Positions 10,879-21,665 of a stretch of DNA of 64,000 nucleotides are shown here, one piece after another; within the stretch, counting starts at the first letter, position 1; the number at the start of each line of letters is the position of its first letter. The stretch covers positions 62,001 through 126,000 of the forward strand of contig CAJNOL010000279.1 in NCBI GenBank assembly GCA_905250125.1, written 5' to 3'. The notes beneath the pieces were generated by a model that was not told the origin of the DNA, searched no databases, and was given only the letters and a program-made list of their open reading frames with translations. Source of the DNA: Rotaria sordida. Taxonomy: Eukaryota; Rotifera; Eurotatoria; Philodinida; Philodinidae. A program made the translations under genes and the position numbers.

Positions 10879-12399
10879 TTAGAAAGATTTTGCCCATTGG
10901 CCAGCATGCCAGTTATTATGTTCTCGCATTTGCTTTTTGGTTCGAAATGCTTGTCCAACTACATTATGTGCAATAAGAGCATTAACCGAATCCAATGCAT
11001 TTTCCGGAGATGGCAAATGACCACATGAAGCTTCAGCGACAGTCACTGCTCTGTCAGGTTTTGGCCGACTGGCACGAACAAAACCCGGATAGAATGTCAG
11101 TTCTACTGATCCAGTTACATTTGCACACAACTCTCGAATAACATTGATGTAGGCTACCGTTGTTGTGTTGTGTAATCCACCACGTACTATATCTTCTGCC
11201 AGTTGAGCATTGAAGCGAAATAGTTCTTGATGCATTCGAGGTGGAACAGATGCAGCTCGCAACCGAGACATCGCTTCTCGAAGTGCATCAACACCAGGCG
11301 TCAGATTCCATTCAATTTCACCTTTTCCACTAGGTCGTGATTCAACAGATGCTTTCCAAGGTAGACCATATTGCAAACCAATCTTGTTTAACTCTCCGAC
11401 GAGTTTCACAAAATTCAATCGTTGCCCATCGATAGCTACTGGCCGACCTTGTTCGAAATACAACACCACTGTTCGAGGTGAAAGCGTTGTCGACAGTTGA
11501 ACCGGGAAGTCGTAGTTTAGGTGACTTCGAGTGCCATCTTCTTCTTCCTTTTTCAGAAATGTTTCGTCCCCACTTGCACATGGATCATCTTTTTCAGATC
11601 GAGTTGACAAATCTTGGCCAGTGCAAAGTCGAATGACATCGAGACAATCTTGACGTTTGAATATTTCTTCCCAAAAGAAAATCGGTGACCATAATGGTTT
11701 ATTGCCAAGATATTCATAAGCAGCTGTCATGAATCTGAGATTGTTGTTCTGATTCTTTGCTGATCCGGTCAAATAGACTTGTGCATCGGGCAATTCTTGT
11801 GCCAAAGCCTTGACCATGAGAATGCGGCTGAGTGATGAGTTCGGAAATATACCTGGTGATCCTGGAACAATTACATCACCCATAAGTAATGGAATAAAGT
11901 ATTCGCCAAGTTCTTCACGCATATCTTTGAATTTCGGATTGGATACACCTAGCATCGATAAATTCTGACAAATATGTCGCGCATCATCGGCAATTCCATC
12001 ACTGTGGATGCCTCCGAAATTCAGTGTGAGACTCTGGACTTCAATATTGAAGAATCGAGACAGAATGAGCGGAATGAATGATGTGTCAACACCACCACTT
12101 AATAGGCCACCCACTACACTGGCACCATAAGGATTGACAAGATCTCGCTGGTACAACTCTATAACTTTGGCTTGCAGATCTGGTCGTGAGTTCAGTTTGG
12201 CCATCATGCCAGGATTGGGAGACATTGTTTTTTGATTTTGAGATGACAAATGAAATTTGGATATAGCTTTGAATGGTAGATTGGTTTCGTGTTGTTCGAC
12301 TTTTCTTCCATGAATGAATGATCTTTCATCTTCTATTTCACCATCTTCAGCATAATTCGTACCATCCATGAATACCGAACTTGGTAGAGTGACTGGCAT
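10879..12399 (-). CDS. Divergent argininosuccinate-synthase-like PP-loop enzyme, intronless
   Basis: One uninterrupted frame of 506 codons. The PP-loop GLLSGGVDTSFIP (about 97-109) corresponds to the SGGLDTS ATP-binding loop of argininosuccinate synthase. Later segments also line up with that family: NSSLSRILMVKALAQE (family SLARP helix), YLTGSAKNQNNNLRFMTAAY (family GATGKGNDQVRFE region, arginine kept), RPVAIDGQRLNFVKLVGELN and SVELTFYPGFVRASRP. The classic enzyme joins citrulline and aspartate with ATP. Several citrulline-side positions differ, about 95 residues precede the PP-loop and acidic insertions occur near 265-285, so the substrate may be different. In-frame codons continue upstream of the ATG for some 10 residues after a possible acceptor, so a short 5' exon cannot be excluded. 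Base composition is more GC-rich than its flanks and there are no introns, both unusual here and consistent with transfer. Confidence 0.72.
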   Translation of the reverse strand: MPVTLPSSVFMDGTNYAEDGEIEDERSFIHGRKVEQHETNLPFKAISKFHLSSQNQKTMSPNPGMMAKLNSRPDLQAKVIELYQRDLVNPYGASVVGGLLSGGVDTSFIPLILSRFFNIEVQSLTLNFGGIHSDGIADDARHICQNLSMLGVSNPKFKDMREELGEYFIPLLMGDVIVPGSPGIFPNSSLSRILMVKALAQELPDAQVYLTGSAKNQNNNLRFMTAAYEYLGNKPLWSPIFFWEEIFKRQDCLDVIRLCTGQDLSTRSEKDDPCASGDETFLKKEEEDGTRSHLNYDFPVQLSTTLSPRTVVLYFEQGRPVAIDGQRLNFVKLVGELNKIGLQYGLPWKASVESRPSGKGEIEWNLTPGVDALREAMSRLRAASVPPRMHQELFRFNAQLAEDIVRGGLHNTTTVAYINVIRELCANVTGSVELTFYPGFVRASRPKPDRAVTVAEASCGHLPSPENALDSVNALIAHNVVGQAFRTKKQMREHNNWHAGQWAKSF

Positions 12400-14110
12400 G
12401 TTGGATGCTAAAGCTTGAGTATTTTTTTGTAAGATATCACTGCTTTAAACCGACTTACTTTTATACGTAAATAATGCAGTATTAGCTGGGGGAGTCCCAT
12501 AGACTATATTTCGTCATTCAATTGTTTACTCGAACTATGTAATCAGATATTTTTAACATTTTGCGTGCTATATCTCACGTAATGTAATCATGACAGATTT
12601 TACTCACCCAGAACACTTCCGAATGAATTGCGATAAAATAGAAGAAGGAAGGAAGTGAGCCATCTAGTGCACATCAACCAACAGTATGGCAAGAAGGATT
12701 TTTCCGTACGCCTAGTTCCGTTGCATCAGTTAAGGGAGCCTCCCTCCCCTCAGAGATGATTTCCCATTTAGAACAGTTCTTTTGGGCTGAAATTTTCAAG
12801 AATAACTTATGGTGGTAAGAAACGTTTCTGGTAAAAATTTCAGCCTTATAGGTCGTACTAGACTGAATTTCCAGCTGATTCATAGGTCATTTTTGGCCTT
12901 CAGCAGAATCCGCATAACTTCGTCACGGCATAAGGTATAGAGCTCGGAGCGGTTTCAAATTAAAGCCAATGTCAGTATGCAGCTTTTCATCAACCAGAAT
13001 TTTTAAATTCCCAATTGTTCATTTTTTATGAGCATTTTAGTAGATATGTCGTACAAGAAGCATAAAAACGGTGATCCGACAACAATAAATTCCACTTTTC
13101 TCAGCCTATGAATCGACTCTAAAAAAACTGGTTGATGAAAAGTTTACTCTTATTAAGACCTTTAAAACAAAAAAAAATATTGGTTATAGCTCGAGATAGG
13201 AGGGAGAAGTTCCAATTTTTCTGATTGGAAACCATGTTTTGAGAAAAATGCTAAAGAAGTTTTAGAAATGGCTTTTTTCCATTCAAATTCGAAAAAAAAC
13301 ATATAAAAATGGCATATTTTCAATATATTTCATAGAACTTTTTTATAGCGCGTAACAGATGCAGTAAGCTAACACCATTCATCATGTTGAAATAGTATTG
13401 CTCTCCTTCTTTTCGGGTAATGCACGTATACCAGTGTTTTCTGGATACGATAATTCACATTGTTCTTGGGATAAATTAAAAAACCTGAAATTTTTTTGGT
13501 AAAGATGAGTAGGACGCTACAACCGAATTATAATTAGCGTAACTCATGTTCTCTCAACAGCAAGGCATTATCACTTCTTGTTTTTCCAGATTTTTCAATT
13601 ATTCTACGCTTATATTGTCTGCACTGCCAGGTCCTTCGGTTTTAAAAAATTTTCAAAAAACTTAATCAACTCATCTTCAGTATTCGACAACAAAAAAAGA
13701 AATATATGAGCTGCCACCATTAGTCAAACAAATTTTCCGATGTTTATATCCATCAGACATTGATGATAAAAAGTTTTACAAAAACCAGACATCATCTTCA
13801 CTCTGCAAATATTTATTGAACTGTTTCGCATCTGATTGTTATTTTTGTCAATCATTTCTAATTCGGTGTTCATTTTTTTTATAATTATCTTAAGAACAGA
13901 AAACTGTTATAAAAAGAACAGCAGTACAATTGATTAATATTAGATTAACGGAACACTTTGGAACAAGTTAAAAAACTGCATTCTTAAAAAAAACTTTTGG
14001 TTTTTGTGAGTACATTTCCACGCGATGTACTTGAACTATAAATATTCAGTGTTGAGGATAATATATAAATATATAATCCTTATCTTGAGCGTTAGTATGT
14101 GTGTAGTAGT
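12400..14110. other. Gene desert, possible weak inverted repeat
   Basis: No coding region is recognised. A weak inverted pairing is visible between about 12925-13015 and 13100-13195, centred on CTTTTCATCAACCAG and its complement (15 exact bases). It may be an eroded foldback element. Confidence 0.35.
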
Positions 14111-14389
14111 CACTATAAAAGTATTTTATTCAATACTGCTCCAAGTGGCAGCGTAGTTTTTTCGAAACTGAAAAACTTTTGAAAGATTACGAAAAATTTT
14201 CGTAAAACATGATAGTAGGGACGGGAATCCAGTTTTTTATCGATAAGTCCGTGAAAATCTGGGTGTTTTGCAAAAAGCTACCTATATTCAGACAGAGAAA
14301 GCTTCAGCGCATCTTCCTATGTAAAAAAAAATCAATTTCGATTTTTTTTTCGAAAAATTGGGTTTTCTACGGGGGGAAGGCCCTTAAGA
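14111..14389 (+). repeat. Dispersed repeat, copy A
   Basis: About 280 bp with a diverged second copy at 17392-17657 in the same orientation. Shared landmarks in order are CAAGTGGCA, TAGTTTTTTC, AAACTGAAAA, AAGCTACAT/CTATATTC, AGCTTC-x-GCATCTTCCTATG, GAAAAATTGG and TTTTCTA. No coding potential is visible. It is an old interspersed element of unknown class. Confidence 0.65.
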
Positions 14390-17300
14390 CAACGTAGAAA
14401 GAGGAGGAAACTGAGTCATGTAGTCAACGTTATCAATCAGTATGAGACGGAGATTTGTTTGTTGCATCGAGTGACGTCATATATCAAACAAGATAAGAAA
14501 AGAAAAAGAAAAGAAAAATCATTTGGTAGACATCGAATAGTACGACGAGCTAGAATTTCTTTAGGCGTAGTTTCATTTGCTGTCCAAAAAGGATGTATAT
14601 TGAAGATCGAGAAGCTCTAAAAACATTTGAAATATCATCGTGACGTCTGAATCTTCGAATATTAATAGGTTTTTGTGAAAATGCTGTAGAAACTTCGAAA
14701 AATATTTTCAGAAATTCAAATGGTACTTTCTAAAAAAAAATGTATCTTCATAGACCCCTCTTTACGTACGTCAAATCGATCTGGAAAGCAAAGCAATATC
14801 CGAAGATATCTTGTGCCGTTTCTGAATATAATATTCTTGTAAAACTTTGAGTATGAAAAAATAGCGACAGTTAAAAATAGTAGCCATGAAAAACATTGAA
14901 AGAGAAATATCGGAAACTAAAAAATCGCGAAGAAAAACGTCGGAATAGGAACAAACCTAAAACAATTTAGTATTACTTAGATTAAGAAGACGGATATTGC
15001 AAAGAGAGAAACCAAGTATTTATTATGAGTTTGAAGTTGAATAAATAACGAACGATGAGACCAATAATAAAAATGAGAGAAGAAAACTGGAAGATGTCAT
15101 GACAAATCATAGATATTTACTTCTTGAATTTAAAGAACACGGAAATATCACCGAATAATTGGTTCGATAGATCTTGACGTTGACGCAGTGATCTCTGAAT
15201 ATGTCACGACAACAGTGCAGAATCAAGATCTTTGGTGACTTTATCTGATCTCTAGTCCTGATATTCAAGAGTTATTATTGAAAGATAATTCCTTCAGTCT
15301 CAAGACAAGCAATGAATGCCCAAACGTTAGAGTGTGACTTCATAATTCCCTTATTGAATTGATTGTTTTAACGAGATCGGAAAAAGAGTTGATTGGGATA
15401 TCTGTATTTTTTCTTTCGACATTGAATGTTCCGTCCATTTTGCATTCACCATTGTTGTGTGATCATATTTTTCGATTCGATATTATTACATCGAATCTAT
15501 CTTCTGTCTTATACAAGTTTTCAAAAGCGAAATTATCATACAATATTAGCTACGATTTGTTGAAGGTTAAATTGGGTATGTTGTATCGCTCACAGCTGGA
15601 CAAAATCCTCAAGCATCAAACACTCTAAAGCATGAGATTGGATAAAGTCGTTTTTCTGTTTCCTCACGATGTTTGAGATTTTTATAGTGAAATTAATGTA
15701 GTGACGATTATCAGTGACACTGAAGAGATTTATTTTGCAGTATCGCTCAATTAATTTTTCGAGTCACATGTATATTCCTCTGTAGGAATAAACAAGATAT
15801 TGTTGATCTTGTAGAGAAGTATGAATGTAAATCAAAAAACTGATCGCGAGACGTTGTGAGATAAACCATTGCAATGTTATCGAGTGACGCTACTGGATTA
15901 ATTTTAACAAAAAAAACTGAAATATTTTGAGAGTAGAAAAAATGGCTTTATCCATGCTCGTCCTTGTAGATAAAATGTGTTACATTAAAATGCACTTATA
16001 TATATATATACTCAATAATTAGGCTATAACGGCGTTGAACACATGTTTTGAAGTAATTGTATTCGAAATTCTCGTTTTGAGTACCATTTTTTTCTTCTGT
16101 ACTGGTACTCAAGAAAGTCCGTACTTATTCAGCTCTGGTATCGTCTTCAGTTTTTATTCATCAACTCGTAGAATTTTATTTATACTTGTAATTATTCATA
16201 TGTTAGTAAACAACTTTCCAAACTTGAATATTACAGTCAAGATCAACCAATCGACATAAAATATGTGAAAGTTAAAAGTGTGAGTTTTCGTTGTAAACAT
16301 ATTATCACTGGTTCTATCCCTTTATACCCTGTTGGGTCATTTTTGACCCATTCATACAAAGTTTTGCAGAAAATACAGGAAGTATGGTATGGAAAACTCC
16401 CAAAACAATATTGTTACAGAACTCCATAAGCTATCGATTGGTAAAAAAAATATTTTGTTTCGTTGCTCTATCTCCGAGATATATAGCTTTCAAAATTATC
16501 GATTTTGAAAGAATTTAAAAATAACAAAATTTTAAAAACAAAACGGTTTTTCACTCACACGCAATAAAGATTTCGAGGCTGCGTTGTGTCGTATATATCG
16601 ATAAAAGTGTCTACTATTTAACTAAATGCGTTTCAAAAATTTCACAATGGCTTGGCAGATACGAAATGGTAAGATACGAAATGGATCCTGAAACGACTAT
16701 TGAACAGAAAGAGAGAGATAGCGGATACCATGAATATATTATTTGTAAATCTTATCAGAGTAGCAATCGAAAAAAATATATATCATCGATTAAATGTCTT
16801 CATTGATGATATAATTACTTAAAGAAAAATATGTATTTTTAAAAAATCTCTGTCAAAAATACATGTGGTGTTTAAAAGTCGCTTTTTATATTCGTAGCTT
16901 TTCGTTTTGGATTTGAGTCTAATAGAAAGGAATAGAAGACACATTGGCCTAATTAACACCGTCATAAACAAGAAAAGAAGTAGGGCTTTTAAATTTGTTC
17001 CATTCCCTTCTCTATCTCAATGGTCACTGTCGTAATCAAATTCCCCTGCACAAAAGGTAGTGCGTCTGATCGATCTGCCTATACCATTGGTATATTGGGG
17101 AGACCAATACTCTATTTTTATGGTAACTTTAACAGTGTCTCTTCTGGAACCGCTTCAGGGTATAAAGGGCTATATTAGAATTAACTATAAAAATACAAGC
17201 TCCGATAATTCTTCTAAATTTTTGACTTTATCTAACACAAAGAAAAAAAAGATAATTTATCAATACCTTTTCACATTTTATCTATAATGATTCGACTTTC

Positions 17301-17391
17301 GAATTCAAATGGAAAGGATCGAACATTATTTTTTAATTGAAAAGTTTCTATATGTAATATTCAGCTACTTTTTTATATAAGGTATGTTGGA
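14390..17391. other. Gene desert between the two dispersed repeat copies
   Basis: About 3 kb with no supported gene or RNA. Frames at 15359-15628, 16035-16259 and 17060-17287 (plus) are short, lack motifs and are not flanked by convincing splice sites. A short duplicated unit (AGATACGAAATGG twice) lies at about 16658-16684. Confidence 0.4.
16333..16350. repeat. 18-bp near-perfect palindrome
   Basis: TGGGTCATTTTTGACCCA is self-complementary apart from its centre and follows CCCTGT. Palindromes of this form occur just inside some piggyBac-type transposon ends, but no second end or flanking TTAA pair was found. Confidence 0.4.
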
Positions 17392-17657
17392 TAGTATAAA
17401 AATATTCTACTCAATGCTAATGCAAGTGGCAACATAGTTTTTTCAAAACTGAAAACCTTCAAAAATCATGAAAATTTCTCAGAAAGTATGGTGGTAGAAT
17501 CAAAGTTTGATGTAATAAATCTTTGAAAATCTGATCATTTTTCGAAAAGCTACATATATTCTGAAAAAGGAAGCTTCGTTGCATCTTCCTATGATAAAAG
17601 CTCAGCTTCAATATTTTTTTGAAAAATTGGATTTTCTAAGAAGGGAGGTCCTTAATT
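17392..17657 (+). repeat. Dispersed repeat, copy B
   Basis: Diverged partner of the element at 14111-14389, with the same order of landmarks. By eye roughly 70 percent of positions agree. Confidence 0.65.
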
Positions 17658-18693
17658 AATTATGTTGGTAGAAGATTCTATTCATAAATAAGTATATATT
17701 ATTATACTAATTTACATGTTCTTTTTTTTTGCGCACGAATAATATACAAAAAATGAATAAAATTTTAATTTGTTAAAAGTTGACGATATTTTATATATTT
17801 GTAATTAGAAGCCGTACCATTATAAACAAGATCCACTTTTTTGCAAATTGGTTCAATCTTGTGAATTGTACGATCATCATATAATAATGATTTACTCTTT
17901 TTCTTTATAGTTAGTACAACTCTATTTGATGCTTTGATACCGACTACTGATGAATCTGCATTTATACAGTATTGAGTGCATATTCAATTTGAACAAGTTT
18001 GTCTGATAGACTAAATATTATTAACAAATAACGAAAAATCATATCGTTCGAACATGCTTCTATGATATGATATACAAATTTGAAAAAAGAAAACAATATT
18101 GTCTTAAGTGATATTCAAAAAAAAATTAATGAACGATTAATCAAAAAATGTCTCTTTCAATAACTAATTTTAAACAAATCTTATTAACTGTTAAACTGTA
18201 TATAAATCAATTGCCTGTTCACATGATTTCTAAGTGTCTTTTTAAGTATGTTTGATATACAACTTGGCAAGGTAACTTAGTTATATATTAGATATATGTA
18301 GTTACTTAAGAAAACATGTTTGAAGAAAATAAATTAATCATGAAACTATAAAAATTGATGATTTTGAGAAAAATATGAATATTCACAAGTATATCAAGAA
18401 AAGTTTCTAAAAGTTTATTTAAACAACCAGTTAACATAACTTTTGTTTAGTCTAATAATTTTCACAAAGATCATTTTATATTCAATAATGAAAATTATTC
18501 ATTTCTATCTATTCTTTATCAAAATAAACTTTGATTTTTAACGTTCATTGTACAAACTAATCTATAAAATATCTCAGCCTTATCTATCTGTTCTCTAATT
18601 GAACAAAGTTTTAAAAATATCCGTTCAATACATTATATTATCATCATCTAATTTTTTCTTTATTTTATAAAAATGCGATGCTCTTTCATATAA
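17658..18693. other. AT-rich intergenic, no gene seen
   Basis: About 1 kb of very AT-rich sequence downstream of the minus-strand gene that ends at 18694. It should contain that gene's 3' untranslated region; nothing else stands out. Confidence 0.5.
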
Positions 18694-21665
18694 CTATTCA
18701 TTTTCAATTCCAATATCTTGTCTTATATATTGTTTTATTGTAAATACAAGTTGAAAATAAATAACATAACATAGTATTTGTTCAAATAAATAAATATTTC
18801 GATGTATGAATACAATTTGCTGATGATGTACTGTTTTATACATTGTATTTTTACAAAATTTAGCTATATATTAAATACCATTAAATGCATCAGATTCATT
18901 ATTTTCATCAGTAGTTAGTGATCAGTACTTACCACAGTTTTCTTTCTTGCTATNNNNNNNNNNNNNNNNNNNNNNNNNNNNNNNNNNNNNNNNNNNNNNN
19001 NNNNNNNNNNNNNNNNNNNNNNNNNNNNNNNNNNNNNNNNNNNNNNNNNNNNNAAATTTTGCTCCTTTGTGATGAATCTGTTTAGCAAAAAGACTAAAAT
19101 GATGATAAGATTGGATTATTGATTGTGTAAAAAAAGCTTCAATTTGTTCACTATCGTTTATTTCAGGTTTAATTGTTGATAAATTCAAACCATGTTTTAA
19201 TAATGTATGTAATATTTTTCCATTATATGAATGTTTCCATATATTTGAATCTTCTCCACCAAGATCACAAAGTATAGCTGTTAAAAATTGTATTGATCCT
19301 AATTCATAAACACGTCCTTTTAATGGATTATCACATTCAGTTAATAAATTTCGAATAAATAGTTGATAATATTCAATATTTGATTTTAAATTTAAATTCA
19401 TTGCAAATGTACCATGCTTACGAAAAAAAAAACTGAATATTTCTCTTGTCAAAGAATTATTTTATTATCTTACTAATGAAACACTCATCATAAGATAACG
19501 AATAAGACCATCATTATAATCACAATACCAATTATTATCATACCATTCTTTTGTATAATCAGTTTTTAATATTGTTAAACGAGCAAGAGCATCATTTAAA
19601 TGTATTTGATTATCATTCAAGTTAAGACTAATAAATAGATCAAAAAAATATATGCAATAGATTTAATTATCAGTTTTGAATAGACTAGATAGAAAAGTTT
19701 TCTTTAGATATTAAGTAATAGATTTAATTCATTTGTCCTTTTCTTGTGGCATTAGAATATCACGAGCATATTTTGAAAATTTCTCCGAATGTTTATTTTT
19801 CATGTTATGTACCATTAAGAAAGACTTGTTGATTACATCATTAGAATAGACAAGCTACTCAATCCTTAAAGTAGTAAACATTCTATACGGTTTAACATTC
19901 TGCATCGTTGTAAAATGATAAAATAAGAAAAAGTATGATTTCATTGATAATAAATGTCAATCCTTCAGAATATGAAATCAGCAAACTACTAAATACATCG
20001 AAAATTTCTGCTGTCAGATACTATCGACAAGAAATTTTCATACTAACGAAAGAACTACTTCAACTGGAATTCATCGTTTGAACTCATATGGAACCTATAT
20101 GACGATCTCGATAGGAATAGAAAAATCCTAAAAGAATTTGTGTTCATGGGATTGTCAAGTCAAGTTATGACCGTTTTAGTGAATTTTCGATCCATTTTTC
20201 AATAATTTTACTGGAAAGTCAAGTGACAGAATTTCAACTTGTAATTTTGCCCATAGATAGGTCTAATGGCCTTTAGAATATTCTGAAAGTTTAAGTCGAA
20301 AAGAATGTTTCTTAGTCGAAACTCAACATTTCGACCAAGGAACATTATTTTTGCTGAAATTTTCAGAATATTCTAACAGTCATTTGACCTATATATGAGC
20401 TAAATTATAGATCGATATTTCGTTATTTAATTTTCCAGTAAAAACCTGTAAATTGGTGGAAAATTCAGTAAAATGATCATAGCTCAGCTGCAGAGTATGA
20501 AGCCTGCCGGGTTGGTCTCGGACCCGATCGGGTTTGGATCCAAAAGTTTTGAACCCAACGGACTATGCTCCAGAGACTCATAGTCACAAACTCTTTTAGG
20601 AATTTGGTAGTCTTACCGGGACTACCTTGTGGGTTCCACATGAGCTCAAACAGTGAGTTATAGTTCTGATAGTTTCCTCATAAGATGAATTGAACAAAAA
20701 TTGTTTCATTTTGTACCTGAAAAAGTAACATTTTTTATATTTTTGTATGTTTCTTATGCTCATTTTGAAAAAGGAATTTACACTAAAATGCTTGATATAA
20801 AAATAATATTTTTCTGATTCTATCTAACTTGAAAAATCAATTTCTGAAAGTCATATTCATGAAAATTTACACAGCACAGCATAAAGAATTGGATAATTCA
20901 GCATGAAGTCGTTGAACTTCCGTTGGTGCTAAGTAACTAACATATTTATCGGTTTGATTCGTTCCACGAATAAATGATGAAAACTTATGACGAAAATCAT
21001 GTTTTTCCATATGTACATGATATTCTTTACATTTAACAGCTAACCATTCACGGATGAGTATTGCTGTAGCATAACTCTAAAAGATCGTATTAATTAACTT
21101 TGTTTGTATCTCTGCTTTTTTTTTGTCTACATACAAATTGTCCAAGACAAATATTATCTTTAAAAAATTCAAAATCATCTTCATAATGTCGTTCTTTTAA
21201 TTGATAATTAGGTATCCAATCTTGATGCCAAAGAAATTTTTTTTGTAAAAAATTTTCATTTGAATGATATTGAATAAAAATACATGAATAAAAATCATTT
21301 TTTATTATTTCAGATAAATTTAAATCTGTTTGTAAATCAATTGTTTTAGGATATTTATAGATTTCTCCAACTTCTTTATTAATATAATAAAATTCTTTAT
21401 CTGTTTGTTCCAAATCAAAAAAAAGACAATAATCATTTAAATGAAAATCTGGCCAAATATAATGAATATCTTTCCATATTAACCATACTAAACGAGCAAT
21501 ACGTACAGCATAATCATCTTTCGTTATAGTAGGTTTTTTCCATATATGTAATGGTACCATTGGTTTAAGAATATCAAGTTCAGCTTCGATTGGAACATTT
21601 GGATATTGTTTTAGTTTATTACGAAGTTCATTAATATAATGAGATGAAACTGTTTGTAAATGCAT
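18694..21665 (-). CDS. Unrecognised multi-exon gene, interrupted by a scaffold gap
   Basis: I do not recognise the product. The proposed structure has exons 21665-21135 and 21076-20872, then an exon from about 19632 to 19483, one from about 19450 running into the gap at 19053, one leaving the gap at 18953 and ending at 18937, and a last exon 18863-18694. An in-frame TAA sits directly before the ATG at 21665. Every junction keeps phase: a 58-bp first intron (GTATGT...TTTTAG), a roughly 1.2-kb second intron whose donor is one base inside an alternative TAA stop at 20867, a short third intron and a 73-bp last intron. The protein is soluble-looking and rich in aromatic residues, with segments such as FLWHQDWIPNYQ, AILIREWLAVKC and GSIQFLTAILCDLGGE. 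If the second intron is not spliced, the first two exons alone encode a 246-residue protein. Missing sequence in the gap hides part of the C-terminal half. Confidence 0.55.
18954..19053. other. Assembly gap of exactly 100 N
   Basis: Placeholder gap falling inside the coding region of the minus-strand gene at 18694-21665; the true size of the missing sequence is unknown. Confidence 0.98.
20164..20484. mobile_element. Foldback (MITE-like) element in an intron
   Basis: Arms of about 130 bp (20164-20292 and 20354-20484) are diverged inverted copies around a 60-bp centre. Shared landmarks include CAGAATATTCTAA near the centre, GACCTATCTATG/GACCTATATATG, and TTTTACTGG with its complement. There is no coding capacity. 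Confidence 0.7.

Noticed and set aside
10714-11028. 104-codon plus-strand frame
   Set aside because: It overlaps the 3' end of the ASS-like gene on the opposite strand and looks like its shadow.
16333-16350. Calling the palindrome a piggyBac end with certainty
   Set aside because: No flanking TTAA pair and no second terminus could be located, so it is listed only as a palindrome.
16035-17287. Small plus-strand frames in the gene desert
   Set aside because: Short, motif-free and lacking credible exon partners.
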